A model generated the notes under the pieces. That model was not told the origin of the DNA, did not search any database, and saw only the letters and a program-made list of their open reading frames with translations. A DNA stretch of 52,349 bases from an uncultured Collinsella sp. (GTDB taxonomy: Bacteria; Actinomycetota; Coriobacteriia; Coriobacteriales; Coriobacteriaceae): contig UQMO01000007.1 in assembly GCA_900542125.1 (NCBI GenBank), forward strand, positions 1-52,349, in the 5' to 3' direction. Shown in pieces: positions 8,436-16,948 of the stretch (position 1 is the stretch's first letter; the number at the start of each line of letters is the position of its first letter). Both the position numbers and the translations under genes were made by a program.

Positions 8436-8463
8436 AAAAAGGGGCCCACCCAAGGCGAGCCCC
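8436..8463 (-). terminator. Intrinsic terminator inside the island, before the second kinase
   Basis: On the minus strand a ten-pair stem with a three-base loop occupies 8463-8441 and is followed by five T (8440-8436) and GATT. It lies between two genes of the same direction and function, so it probably acts as a partial terminator. Confidence 0.75.
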
Positions 8464-8536
8464 TATCCGAATTCCGATGTAATCTAGCGTCAGTCAGCCA
8501 AGGCTTCAGCCCCAAGCCTCCCAGCGCTTTCTCAGG

Positions 8537-9400
8537 CTACTCGGTGATCGGAGCTCCGTGGCCCCAAGAGCCCTCCATGCCGCACACGGTCGAGGCAAAA
8601 CCTGCCGCAAAATCGAGCGCACGCTCAATGGCCTCAGGTCCGTCCTCGCCGCGCTTGGCGGAATCGAGATAGCACATCAGGAATGAGGTCAGGAACGAGT
8701 CACCGGCTCCCATGGTGTCCTTCATGTCCGTTACGGGCTTTGCCAGCTGGCGATAGTAGCGCTCGCCGTCATAGGCGATGCAGCCCTCGGCGCCCGCCGT
8801 TGCGGACACAAAGCGCGGGCCCAAATTCTTAACCCAAGCGAGGCGCTCGCGAATCTCATCCTCACTTGCAGCATCGGCAGCGCTAAAGAAGGCGAAGTCG
8901 ACAAACGGGGCAATCTGCTCATAGTATTCATCGGTGGAATCGTCCGAGAAGTCAAACGATACGGTGATGCCTGCAGCCTTCAGCTTGGGGAGCTCGCGCT
9001 CGGTAAAGCAGTAGTTGCCCGAGTGGACTACGTCGAACTGCTTCATGTATGCCAGATCGAAGCGATCGAGCACATAGCGCGCATCGCCACGGATGCCGCC
9101 CTCGTTGGAGCCGAGGAATACGCGGTCGCCATCGACCACGGTCACACGCGCCGCGCCGTTCTCGCCAATAAGCTGCTCGCACTTAGCGAGCTCGATGCCC
9201 TCATCCTCGAGACTTGCAATCACATGCTCGGCAGCGGCGTCGTTACCAAAGATGCCCATGTACGCGGAGCGCGCGGCGCCGCACTTCTTGGCGTAAACGG
9301 CAAAATTCACCGCATTGCCGCCGGGATACATGGTATGGATATGCTCATAGCGATCGACGACGTTGTCACCGAACCCGAGCGCGTTCACGTTAAAAGCCAT
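8537..9400 (-). CDS. FrlD-like fructosamine/sugar kinase (PfkB family)
   Basis: The 287-residue PfkB kinase opens LGFGDNVVDRYEHIHTMYPG and continues with GNAVNFAVYAKKCG, closely matching the FrlD layout, and ends with DTMGAGDSFLTSF carrying the catalytic Asp. FrlD phosphorylates fructoselysine at the 6-position before FrlB splits it. The FrlB-like gene is immediately upstream. The ATG at 9400 is preferred to 9409 because AAGGA is then at a normal distance; 9409 sits directly on it. The true substrate may be another Amadori product. Confidence 0.8.
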   Translation of the reverse strand: MAFNVNALGFGDNVVDRYEHIHTMYPGGNAVNFAVYAKKCGAARSAYMGIFGNDAAAEHVIASLEDEGIELAKCEQLIGENGAARVTVVDGDRVFLGSNEGGIRGDARYVLDRFDLAYMKQFDVVHSGNYCFTERELPKLKAAGITVSFDFSDDSTDEYYEQIAPFVDFAFFSAADAASEDEIRERLAWVKNLGPRFVSATAGAEGCIAYDGERYYRQLAKPVTDMKDTMGAGDSFLTSFLMCYLDSAKRGEDGPEAIERALDFAAGFASTVCGMEGSWGHGAPITE

Positions 9401-9414
9401 GGTATCCATCCTTC

Positions 9415-10383
9415 CTAGTACTCAACAACGCCCATGTAGCGGCGGAAGTCGGGGTCGTGATCGAACACCTTGCCGCGCGCTGCACGCAGCTCGCAGTTCA
9501 TAGCGTAGAACAGCACCGGATCCAGATAGGCACGAACGCTCGCCGGCACGGCCTCCATACCGTACTCCTTGGCATCAAGCACCATCAGCGTGTCGGTATG
9601 GGTCTCGAGGAACGCCAGGGCGCGCTCGTCCATAGGACGGCACTCGCTCGAGCCCATCTGCAAGAAGTAGAAGACGCCATCCTGGGTAGCCTCAAAGGGG
9701 CCATGGAAGTACTCGGCGGAGTGGATATAGCTGCAGTGCTGCCACTGCATCTCCATCAGCGAGCAGATAGCGAAGCCGTACGTCTGGCTAAAGTTGGGAC
9801 CGCTGCCCAGGATATAGAAGAACTCATGCTCCTGGCAAAGCTTGGCGAAGCGATCGCCCAGCTCGGCATTTACCTTTTCGCGTGCGGGAGGCAGAATCTT
9901 ATCCATTTCGGCAATACCGGCATACATGTCGGCGAGATCGGCGTAGCCCTCCTGCTGGTCGAGCAGCTCGGCCGCGAGCGACAGCGAGATACCGGCAGGA
10001 ACTTCGGCCTGCGGAACGCCCTCGCCCCACGGGTACACCCAGGTGACCCACTTGCCATTATCGATCTTGGAACCGGCGTTATCGGTCTGCGCGATCACCG
10101 TCGCGCCCGCGGCAAGGGCAATCTCGCAGCCCTCGACGACCTCGGGGGTATTGCCGCTGTGACTACAGGCAATGACCAGAGACTTCTCGCCCAGGCGACG
10201 GGGACGCATGATGTCGAACTCACGGGCCGTATAGATATACGAGGTGAACGTCGTCGCCTCGCGCTGCAAGAGCTCATGGGCCGGGATCAGATCGATCATG
10301 GAGCCACCGCAGGCGATCCAGTAGACGCTGTCGAACTTGCCCTTCTCGGCAATTGCTTCCTTAATCAGATCATGTGCGTTCAT
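9415..10383 (-). CDS. FrlB-like SIS-domain deglycase
   Basis: The 322-residue protein has two SIS domains: VYWIACGGS with CSHSGNTPEV in the first, and FYILGSGPN with SAEYFHGPFE in the second. The end DHDPDFRRYMGVVEY is almost the same as the end of E. coli FrlB. FrlB cleaves fructoselysine 6-phosphate to glucose 6-phosphate and lysine. Placement with FrlC- and FrlD-like genes supports an Amadori-product pathway, although related proteins split glucoselysine or other amine adducts. The ATG has AAGGAA upstream. Confidence 0.82.
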   Translation of the reverse strand: MNAHDLIKEAIAEKGKFDSVYWIACGGSMIDLIPAHELLQREATTFTSYIYTAREFDIMRPRRLGEKSLVIACSHSGNTPEVVEGCEIALAAGATVIAQTDNAGSKIDNGKWVTWVYPWGEGVPQAEVPAGISLSLAAELLDQQEGYADLADMYAGIAEMDKILPPAREKVNAELGDRFAKLCQEHEFFYILGSGPNFSQTYGFAICSLMEMQWQHCSYIHSAEYFHGPFEATQDGVFYFLQMGSSECRPMDERALAFLETHTDTLMVLDAKEYGMEAVPASVRAYLDPVLFYAMNCELRAARGKVFDHDPDFRRYMGVVEY

Positions 10384-10406
10384 GTTTAGTTCCTTTCCAG
10401 CTTGGC

Positions 10407-10436
10407 CGGCCATGCAGGACGTGTCTTGCATGGCCG
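10407..10436. repeat. Perfect hairpin between the FrlC- and FrlB-like genes
   Basis: A stem of about 13 pairs with a CGTG tetraloop (arms CGGCCATGCA and TGCATGGCCG) sits in the 66-base spacer. No T-run follows on either strand, so it is more likely an RNA processing or stability element than a terminator. Confidence 0.55.
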
Positions 10437-10449
10437 AGCAAAATCTTAT

Positions 10450-11301
10450 CTAGTCAATCAGATACTTCTCGAAGGCGGCCATGTTCTTGGCATCTGCCGC
10501 CGCCGGATCATCGAAGTAGCGACCGTCCGTGATTTCCTGGCCCAACATGCCATCGAAACCATGGGCGTTGAGCGTGGCGACGAAGGCATCCATATCGTGC
10601 TTGCCGTCACCCCAGACCAGATGGCCATAGGGATCGCCGTCGATAAAGTGCATCTCGTGGATCGCACCGTCGCCAAATGCGGCAAACCAGTCCTCGAGCG
10701 ACTCACCCGCAACGCCCATTGCGGTCGTATCGACCATAGGCTGCAGGTACGGACTCGCGACCTCATCAATCATGCGCTTAGCATCGGCGACGGTCGTCAC
10801 AAGGTTGCTCTCCTCGGGACGCAGGCTCTCCATCGTTAGCACCAGACCGTGCTCGCCGGCATACTCCGCCAAGATGGATAGGTGCTCGCGACTGCGCTTC
10901 CACGCCTCTTCGCGATCCTCGTCCCAGTCACCCCAACCCGAGTTTACGGACATGCGGTCGCATCCCAGCACCTCGGCAAGCTCGATACCATGCTTGAAGT
11001 ACGCCAGGCTCCGCTGCTCATGGAGCGGCTTACGAGCGCAATACTGCCATGGGTAGACCACGTTCTCGGGACAGAGCGTCCGATAGCGCAGACCACGGTC
11101 GGCGGCCTTTTTCGCCAGAACCTCGGCCTCAAAATACCCAGTGTGATCGAGCGTCACATGGGGCTCGGCGCACCACAGCTCGATGGACTCAAAGCCCAGG
11201 CGCTGTTGCGTATCCAAAAAATAGTCGAGCGACCACATGATGTAGTGGATGTTCATGCCCGCGATCTGCTCGCGACGCAGCGTCGGTTTGGTTTCAGGCA
11301 T
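10450..11301 (-). CDS. FrlC-like sugar-amine epimerase (xylose isomerase-like TIM barrel)
   Basis: The 283-residue protein has GFESIELWCAEPH, TLCPENVVYPWQY, LTMESLRPEESNLV and QPMVDTTAM, the same order as FrlC (GYDGIEIWGGRPH, LEPLTPYESNVV in E. coli). FrlC interconverts psicoselysine and fructoselysine. Metal ligands expected in this fold (Glu of MESLRP, Asp of VDTT, His of MHFIDGD, Glu of GQEIT) are present. GGAGG lies seven bases before the ATG. One base separates the upstream amidohydrolase stop from this start, so the two are tightly coupled. Confidence 0.8.
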   Translation of the reverse strand: MPETKPTLRREQIAGMNIHYIMWSLDYFLDTQQRLGFESIELWCAEPHVTLDHTGYFEAEVLAKKAADRGLRYRTLCPENVVYPWQYCARKPLHEQRSLAYFKHGIELAEVLGCDRMSVNSGWGDWDEDREEAWKRSREHLSILAEYAGEHGLVLTMESLRPEESNLVTTVADAKRMIDEVASPYLQPMVDTTAMGVAGESLEDWFAAFGDGAIHEMHFIDGDPYGHLVWGDGKHDMDAFVATLNAHGFDGMLGQEITDGRYFDDPAAADAKNMAAFEKYLID

Positions 11302-11302
11302 G

Positions 11303-12886
11303 CTAAACCTCCTTATTTCGGTCGAACACGATACGTCCGTCCGACATGGTCATATCAACAGCAAGGTCACAAGCATCATGGTAGTCAAGGCCAAACACAT
11401 CGCGATCGAGCACACAGATGTCGGCAAGCTTACCGGCCTCGAGCGTCCCCAGCTCATCCTCGCGCATGAGGTCATATGCGCCCCCTGCCGTCCACGCACG
11501 AAGGAGCTCGGCAATCGTCAGCGTATTGCCCTCATTCACGGACAAACCGTCGGCAAAGAAACCGCCGCATGCGCTAAATACTGATTCGCCCAAGCTCGGA
11601 ATCAAGAGCGGGAGGTCGGTGCCACAGCACACCGTGCACCCCGCGTCTTCCATACCGCGACGGTTCCAGCTGTGCAGCAGTCGGACCTCGCCGATCTGCC
11701 GACGCATCATCGACAGGCAGTCCTCGCGTTTATCGAGCGTGAGGATCTGGGGGTAGACCTCGCAGATTCCGCCCAGCTTGCCAAACAGGGCAAGGTCTTC
11801 CGGATCAGAGTTCTCGAGGTCGGTAATCGCATGGCGTCGAAGCATGACTCCGTGTTCATCTCGCGGCAGCGAAGCATACAGCGCAACGGTGTGGCGAACG
11901 GCGCCGTCACCCTGACAATGAAGCGAGTAACGGAAGCCCTCGGCATCAATCGCGCGCAGCTCGTCCTCAATCAAACCCCACTCGGGCTCCTCGACAACCG
12001 TCTTGCCGGCAGCCCCTGCATCGGCCGTCTCCTCATAAGGATCGATCATCTCGGCAAGTCCTGCCCACACGCCACGATCGGTCATACGGTTGAAGCCCGA
12101 GAAACGAACAAACGGTCCCTGGAAGCGATCGCGCGCCGCACGAGCATAGGACAGATTCGCCCCGGCGCCCACCGGCTGCGACATCATGGAGACGCGAACC
12201 GTCAGCTCGCCAGATTCCTCACGACGCGCCATCTCGTCGGCAAATCCGTAATAGTCGTCGAAGGCCATCTCTTTGATAGCCGTGACACCGCGAGCGTTCA
12301 GCATCGCCATGTAATCAGAATACCCGGCGCGTACCTCGGGAAGCGCCGGGAAGTCCCGCATCATACGCCAGGTCTTCTCGGCGTAGCAGGCCTCGGGCGT
12401 AAAACCATAGCGCTCGCTGGCGGCGGCGTTGAGAACGCACGTCTCGGCACCCGGAGTAAAGCAAACAACAGGAACGTCTCCGAAGGCGTCGTCGAGCGCT
12501 GCCGCCGTTTTTTCATTCTCGGCGCCTTCGGCGAGCGATGCGGGAAGGTCGTGCCCAAAGGCGGCGGCACAATCGAGATGGGCATCCTTCCACAAACGCA
12601 GAAGCGCTACCACTTCGTCGACGTCAGAGGCTTCGGATAAGTCGGCTCCCAAGCTCCGCAACGCCCAGCCCGTATAGAACGTATGCACATCGACCAAGCC
12701 AGGCATGACCGTTCTGTCGCCACAATCGATCACCTCATCTGCCTGGGCGAGAAACGAGTCTGCCTCGCCAGCGCTACCGACGGCTTCAATCCGATTGCCG
12801 CGTACCGCGACAAAACCTTCAAACGGCTGGTCTTCCGTACCGGTGAAGACGCTCTTGGACGTCAGCACCGTCAAACGATCGGACAT
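11303..12886 (-). CDS. Amidohydrolase-3 (YtcJ-like) family protein
   Basis: The 527-residue protein has the N-terminal beta-sandwich segment (VAVRGNRIEAVG), the barrel entry VMPGLVDVHTFYTGWALRSL, then SLHCQGDGAVRH, MLRRHAITDLENSDPEDL and VCCGTDLPLLIPS, and closes with GTLEAGKLADICVLD. YtcJ-like enzymes hydrolyse amide or N-formyl/N-acyl bonds. The usual HxH metal motif reads HTF here, so one His ligand is missing while the later His, His and Asp are kept. The ATG at 12886 has GGAGG at five bases. It follows the transporter by ten bases and may unmask or deacylate an imported conjugate; that is inference. Confidence 0.82.
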   Translation of the reverse strand: MSDRLTVLTSKSVFTGTEDQPFEGFVAVRGNRIEAVGSAGEADSFLAQADEVIDCGDRTVMPGLVDVHTFYTGWALRSLGADLSEASDVDEVVALLRLWKDAHLDCAAAFGHDLPASLAEGAENEKTAAALDDAFGDVPVVCFTPGAETCVLNAAASERYGFTPEACYAEKTWRMMRDFPALPEVRAGYSDYMAMLNARGVTAIKEMAFDDYYGFADEMARREESGELTVRVSMMSQPVGAGANLSYARAARDRFQGPFVRFSGFNRMTDRGVWAGLAEMIDPYEETADAGAAGKTVVEEPEWGLIEDELRAIDAEGFRYSLHCQGDGAVRHTVALYASLPRDEHGVMLRRHAITDLENSDPEDLALFGKLGGICEVYPQILTLDKREDCLSMMRRQIGEVRLLHSWNRRGMEDAGCTVCCGTDLPLLIPSLGESVFSACGGFFADGLSVNEGNTLTIAELLRAWTAGGAYDLMREDELGTLEAGKLADICVLDRDVFGLDYHDACDLAVDMTMSDGRIVFDRNKEV

Positions 12887-12896
12887 CGCGACCTCC

Positions 12897-14360
12897 TTAC
12901 GCCGGAAGCATGCCGGAGATGGCGGTAATGACCAAGCCAAACACGACCATGAAAATGAAGAACTTCCAGATGGTCTTCCACCATTGGCCAAACGAGATCT
13001 TTGCCACGGCAAGGCCCGCCACCGTCATACCTGCCACGGGGCTAATGGTGTTAATGGTCTGGTTGGCAAACTGCAGCGCCGTTACGGCGGCTTCGGGGTT
13101 GAGGCCCATAAGCTCGGTCAAAGGACCCATGACAGGCATGGTAAGCGCGGCCAGGCCGGAGCTCGAAGGAACCAGGAAGGACAGGAGGCCAAGGACAACG
13201 TACATGAACGTGGTGTACACGGCGGCAGGGGCTCCAGCAAGCAGAGTGGCAAGTGCCTGAAGGATGGTGTCGATAATCATGCCGCCCTCGGCGATGACCA
13301 GAATGCCGCGAGCGATACCGATAACGACGGCTGCGTAGGCAAAGTCGGCAAGGCCCTTAACGAACTCATCGGCGATGGTCTGCTGGTCAAGACCGCCCAG
13401 GATACCGGCGAGCAGCCCCATGCCAAGGAACACGGCAGAGATCTCGTTCATATACCAGCCCTGCGTAACAAGACCCCACACGATAAGCGCCATACCACCG
13501 GCAAAATCAATCAGCACGAGCTTCTGGCGAGTGGTGAACTCTTCCTCGATGGAAGCATCGGTCACGGAGAACTCAATGCGCTTGAGTTTGTCGTCCTCGA
13601 ACGTAACGGACGACTTGGGGTTCTTCTTGACGCGCATGGCATAACGCATGGCCCATGCGATGCCGGCGGCGGTGAAAATAACCCATGCAACGGCACGCAA
13701 CCACAGCTGCGGGTTGCCCTCGATGCCAATGATGCCCTGCGCGATCAAAACGTTGAACGGGTCAATCGTCTAGGCGCAGTAGCCCAAGTTGGGACCGAGG
13801 AAGCAGATGATAAATGCCGTCATGGAGTCATATCCGATGCCCATCATGATGGGGATGAAGATGGCATAGAACGGCAGGGCTTCCTCAGACATGCCAAACG
13901 TGGTGCCGCAAATGGACAACAGCGTCATGGTAATAGGAATGATGAGGATGTCTTTGTTTTTGAGCTTTTTAATCACGCGGCTCATACCGGCGTTAAGCGC
14001 GTTGGTCTTGGTGATGATCGCGAACGAGCCGCCGATCAGCAAGACGAACGCAACGACGTCGGCGGCCTCTTGAATACCCTTAGTAGGCGCCTGCAGGACC
14101 GCAAAGATATCTTGGCCCAGGTTAACGGTCTCGCCGGTCTCGGAATCGGTATAGTTCTTATCGACCTGTTCATAGGTTCCGGCAACGGCGACTTCGCGCT
14201 CGCCTGCCGCAGTCGAGATCGTCTTGCGCTGGTATTGGCCAGAAGGAACGACCCAGGTTAAAACTGCAAAAACCACGATCAGCAAGAACATGATCGTATA
14301 GACGTGCGGTAATTTGAATTTGAAACGTCTGTTTGTCTTCTTCGCCTTCGTATCTGACAT
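12897..14360 (-). pseudogene. YfcC-type (C4-dicarboxylate/short-chain fatty acid family) membrane transporter split by in-frame amber codon
   Basis: Read through, this is a 487-codon, many-helix transporter: cytoplasmic KKTNRRFKFKLPHVYTIMFL start, a large loop, GGSFAIITKTNALNAGMSR, MSEEALPFY, then after the interruption IDPFNVLIAQGI, which corresponds to the NPFTVGIAQ block of YfcC/ArcD-like carriers. A TAG at 13770-13772 interrupts an otherwise unbroken frame; the reading frame is identical on both sides. A single-base change from a sense codon (for example TCG) would explain it. The ATG at 14360 has GGAGG five bases upstream. It heads the catabolic island and would import the substrate. It may be inactive in this strain, or the stop may be a sequencing error. 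Confidence 0.82.
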
Positions 14361-14500
14361 AGATACCTCCAAAGAACCCGAGACCTTATCGTGTCTCGCT
14401 TTAACGTTCGCGCAATGCAAACGTCCTATGACGTTCTATAGATTATCAGCGTGTTTTTAGCACTTCAAGGATATTTCGGACAGATTACGAGGACTCGGGT

Positions 14501-14512
14501 GAACGGTCGTTC
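14501..14512. promoter_or_regulatory. Candidate operator upstream of the island transporter
   Basis: GAACG-GT-CGTTC is a short perfect inverted repeat in the 168-base space between the GntR terminator and the transporter. It is a plausible GntR/UTRA site, but it is only 12 bases long and unsupported by a second copy. Confidence 0.25.
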
Positions 14513-14528
14513 AACGGCGGCGAACGGC

Positions 14529-14565
14529 AAAAACGCCCGGCAGGCAATTTAGCCTGCCGGGCGTT
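14529..14565 (-). terminator. Intrinsic terminator of the GntR-family gene
   Basis: A perfect 14-base stem (14532-14545 with 14552-14565) with a six-base loop is followed on the minus strand by TTTTT (14533-14529). It ends 15 bases downstream of the regulator stop and separates it from the transporter operon. Confidence 0.88.
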
Positions 14566-14580
14566 CTCTTGATCAACGTC

Positions 14581-15324
14581 CTAAATATCAAAAACGTAGC
14601 GCGATCCTACAATCCGCTGTCGGCCGATGATAAACGGCCGCTGCTGCTCGTCATAGAAATATGCCTCCATATAAAACAGAGGCTCTCCCGTGGGAACGGA
14701 CAGCAGCCGGGCGACTTCGGGTGACGCACACGCGATCTCAAGCGTGCACGGCTCGGTGCGAGCAGGCCCGCGACCCGTCTGTTCGCGCACGACCTCGAAA
14801 ATTGATTGATCGGTAAGGTCCGCCTTCGCCAAAAAGGCGTTGTCTTCATAAACGTACGTGTTGTTCTCGAGCATCACGGGGATGCCATCGGCGGTGCGCA
14901 CGCGTTCGATGCAGATCAGCTCCGACCCAGCGGGAACGCCAAAAAACTGCGCTTCGGTAGCATCGGCCGGCAACACTTTTCTTGAGACAATACGCGCCCC
15001 GGGCTCCATCTCGTTGACGCGGCAGGCGTCCGAAAAACTCTGGACGTCGTCCTTCTGGCGGATTTTACGCTTGAGCTTGGGGGCGTTTACAAACGTGCCC
15101 CTCCCCTGCTGCTTGGTTAGGTAGCCCTGCTGCACGAGCTCCTCAATGGCCCGCCGAACGGTAACGCGACCAACTTTGTAGCTTTCGGCCAATTCGAATT
15201 CATTCGGTATCCGAGCGCCCGCCTTATAGGTACCAGAATTGATGTCATTTTTGATGATATCGATAACCTGTTGATATAGCGGGATTGCCGCTTTTCCGTC
15301 GGTCAACCCTTCAGTCGATGGCAT
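14581..15324 (-). CDS. GntR/HutC-family transcriptional regulator with UTRA domain
   Basis: The 247-residue regulator has an N-terminal winged helix (PLYQQVIDIIKNDINSG, YKVGRVTVRRAIEELVQQGY, GRGTFV; about residues 15-80) and a C-terminal UTRA ligand-binding domain (ICIERVRTADGIPVMLENN through FIIGRQRIVGSRYVFDI). UTRA regulators bind sugar phosphates or amine-sugar compounds; FrlR of E. coli is of this class. It lies directly upstream of the frl-like island on the same strand but has its own terminator. GGAGG precedes the ATG. It is the likely local regulator of the island. Confidence 0.9.
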   Translation of the reverse strand: MPSTEGLTDGKAAIPLYQQVIDIIKNDINSGTYKAGARIPNEFELAESYKVGRVTVRRAIEELVQQGYLTKQQGRGTFVNAPKLKRKIRQKDDVQSFSDACRVNEMEPGARIVSRKVLPADATEAQFFGVPAGSELICIERVRTADGIPVMLENNTYVYEDNAFLAKADLTDQSIFEVVREQTGRGPARTEPCTLEIACASPEVARLLSVPTGEPLFYMEAYFYDEQQRPFIIGRQRIVGSRYVFDI

Positions 15325-15382
15325 TTGCCCTCCCCTAGCAAATATGGAATCAATAATCGGTGCGGATTACGCATCGCCAGTC

Positions 15383-16042
15383 CTACGCAAGCTCCAGCAG
15401 CTCCGGCAGCTGGTCGATGATCTTGTCAGCGGCATCCTGGCTAAAGCCGAAGCGCTCCTCGCGCTTGGCGATCACCGTCAGACCCGCTCGCTTGCCGGCA
15501 GTGATGCCAGGGACGGAGTCCTCGACGCAGCAGCAACGGTCCGCAGGCAATCCCAGCAGATCCAGCGCATGCAGGTAAATATCGGGTTCGGGCTTGCTCT
15601 CCTTAAACTGCTCGCCGCTCACCACGTACTCAAAGGCATCCGACAGGCCGCACGCATCGAGCACTTCCTCGATGCTGTCCATGGGAGACGAACTGGCCAG
15701 CGCCACGCGAACGCCGCGACGCGGGAGCTCGCGAATCGTCTCCACGGCGCCCGGATTGATCAAGGTCTGATAATCGCGCGGGCGTTTATGCGCCCACTCA
15801 TCCCAGCGGGCCAGCGCCTCCTCGCCGGTCAAGTGTCCCTTTCCGGCGCGCTCAAACCAATCGACCAGCATATGCAAGAAGAACTGGTGCGAGGTACCAA
15901 CCTGCCCGTTCAACTCCTCTTGGGTCAGGTTCAGCCCAAGCTCTTTGGCAAACGCAGCGGTCTCCCCCAGGTAATAATACTCGGTATCGACGATGACACC
16001 GTCCATGTCAAAGATAACGGCGTCGAACGGAAATGCGGACAC
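15383..16042 (-). CDS. HAD-superfamily phosphatase/phosphomutase (beta-phosphoglucomutase-like)
   Basis: The 219-residue protein carries HAD motif I as VIFDMDGVIVDTE, motif II in VALASSSP, the Lys of KESKPEPDIY and motif IV CVEDSVPGI. The cap helices and length fit the PGMB/GS1-type subgroup that acts on small sugar phosphates. The chosen start is GTG at 16042, four bases after GGGAGGG; no ATG gives a better site. It ends 58 bases before the GntR start on the same strand and follows another HAD gene after a terminator. Confidence 0.83.
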   Translation of the reverse strand: MSAFPFDAVIFDMDGVIVDTEYYYLGETAAFAKELGLNLTQEELNGQVGTSHQFFLHMLVDWFERAGKGHLTGEEALARWDEWAHKRPRDYQTLINPGAVETIRELPRRGVRVALASSSPMDSIEEVLDACGLSDAFEYVVSGEQFKESKPEPDIYLHALDLLGLPADRCCCVEDSVPGITAGKRAGLTVIAKREERFGFSQDAADKIIDQLPELLELA

Positions 16043-16057
16043 GGCACCCTCCCTAAC

Positions 16058-16082
16058 AAAAAGGCGCCCGCAAGCGGACGCC
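16058..16082 (-). terminator. Intrinsic terminator of the Cof-type phosphatase gene
   Basis: The minus strand shows a GC-rich stem (16082-16063, tiny loop) followed by five T (16062-16058). It lies between the Cof-type gene stop and the next HAD gene. Confidence 0.8.
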
Positions 16083-16105
16083 CGAACCATGCACTATCGG
16101 CGATT

Positions 16106-16948
16106 CTAACCCAGCAGCCTATCGAGTGCCACCGCGATGCCGTCTTCGTTGTTATCGGCGGTCACCATCTGGGCCACGGCCTTGACCTCATCGACGGCGT
16201 TGCCCATGGCGACACCGGTGCCGGCCCACTCGATCATGGACTTATCGTTCTGACCGTCGCCAAACGAAACGACCTCACTGGCATCGATACCCAGCTTGGG
16301 CAGAGCGCCCTGCAGCGCGCGGGCCTTATCGATACCGGGCGCCGTAAACTCAAAGTACCAATCGGCCGTGAACATGCCCGAAAGCGTCTCGGTAAAGGGC
16401 GCGTACATCTCCTCGTGATGCGCCTGCAGATAGGCCGGATCGCCCGCGGTGAGCAGCTTGTCCACCGGATAGGCATCCGCGACTTCATGAAGGCTCTCGA
16501 CCTCGCGAATCTTAAGATCGCACGCGTCGCGCTCATACTTGACGATGTTCTTCTGCGAACCGTCCGGCAACGTGATCATGCAACGATACGAGTCCACGAC
16601 ATGCAGGTCGCGACCGAGCGAGATCATGGGAATCACGTCAAAGTTGCGCAGGTGGTCGAGCAGACGGTGCAGCTCGTCGACCGGCATAGCCTGGTCAAAC
16701 AGCACCTCGTCGGTCTGAGCATCGACCACGTGCGCACCATTAAAAGCCACCAGCAGGCCATCGTGGTTCTGAAGATCGAGCTCCTGCGCCAGAGCATGAA
16801 GCCCCCATGCGGGACGGCCCGAAGCCAAGATGAGCTTGATGCCCGACTCCTGCGCCGCGAGCAGCTTCTCGCGCGTGCGCGGGCTGATCACCTTCTGGTC
16901 GTTGGTGAGCGTACCGTCGATATCCATTGCAATGGCCTTGATTGCCAT
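16106..16948 (-). CDS. Cof-type HAD-IIB phosphatase
   Basis: The 280-residue protein opens IKAIAMDIDGTLTNDQKVI, has LILASGRPAWG, FNGAHVVD, the C2B cap with FTADWYFEFTAPGIDKARAL, and motif IV VVSFGDGQNDKSMIEWAG. This is the standard Cof/YidA layout of flavin-, pyridoxal- and sugar-phosphate phosphatases. The ATG at 16948 has GGAGG at five bases; a long upstream extension in frame is rejected. Substrate is not predictable. Confidence 0.88.
   Translation of the reverse strand: MAIKAIAMDIDGTLTNDQKVISPRTREKLLAAQESGIKLILASGRPAWGLHALAQELDLQNHDGLLVAFNGAHVVDAQTDEVLFDQAMPVDELHRLLDHLRNFDVIPMISLGRDLHVVDSYRCMITLPDGSQKNIVKYERDACDLKIREVESLHEVADAYPVDKLLTAGDPAYLQAHHEEMYAPFTETLSGMFTADWYFEFTAPGIDKARALQGALPKLGIDASEVVSFGDGQNDKSMIEWAGTGVAMGNAVDEVKAVAQMVTADNNEDGIAVALDRLLG

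Noticed and set aside
13770..13772. TAG as a pyrrolysine or readthrough codon
   Set aside because: No pyrrolysine genes or methylamine enzymes are seen, transporters of this family do not need such a residue, and a single-base nonsense change is simpler.
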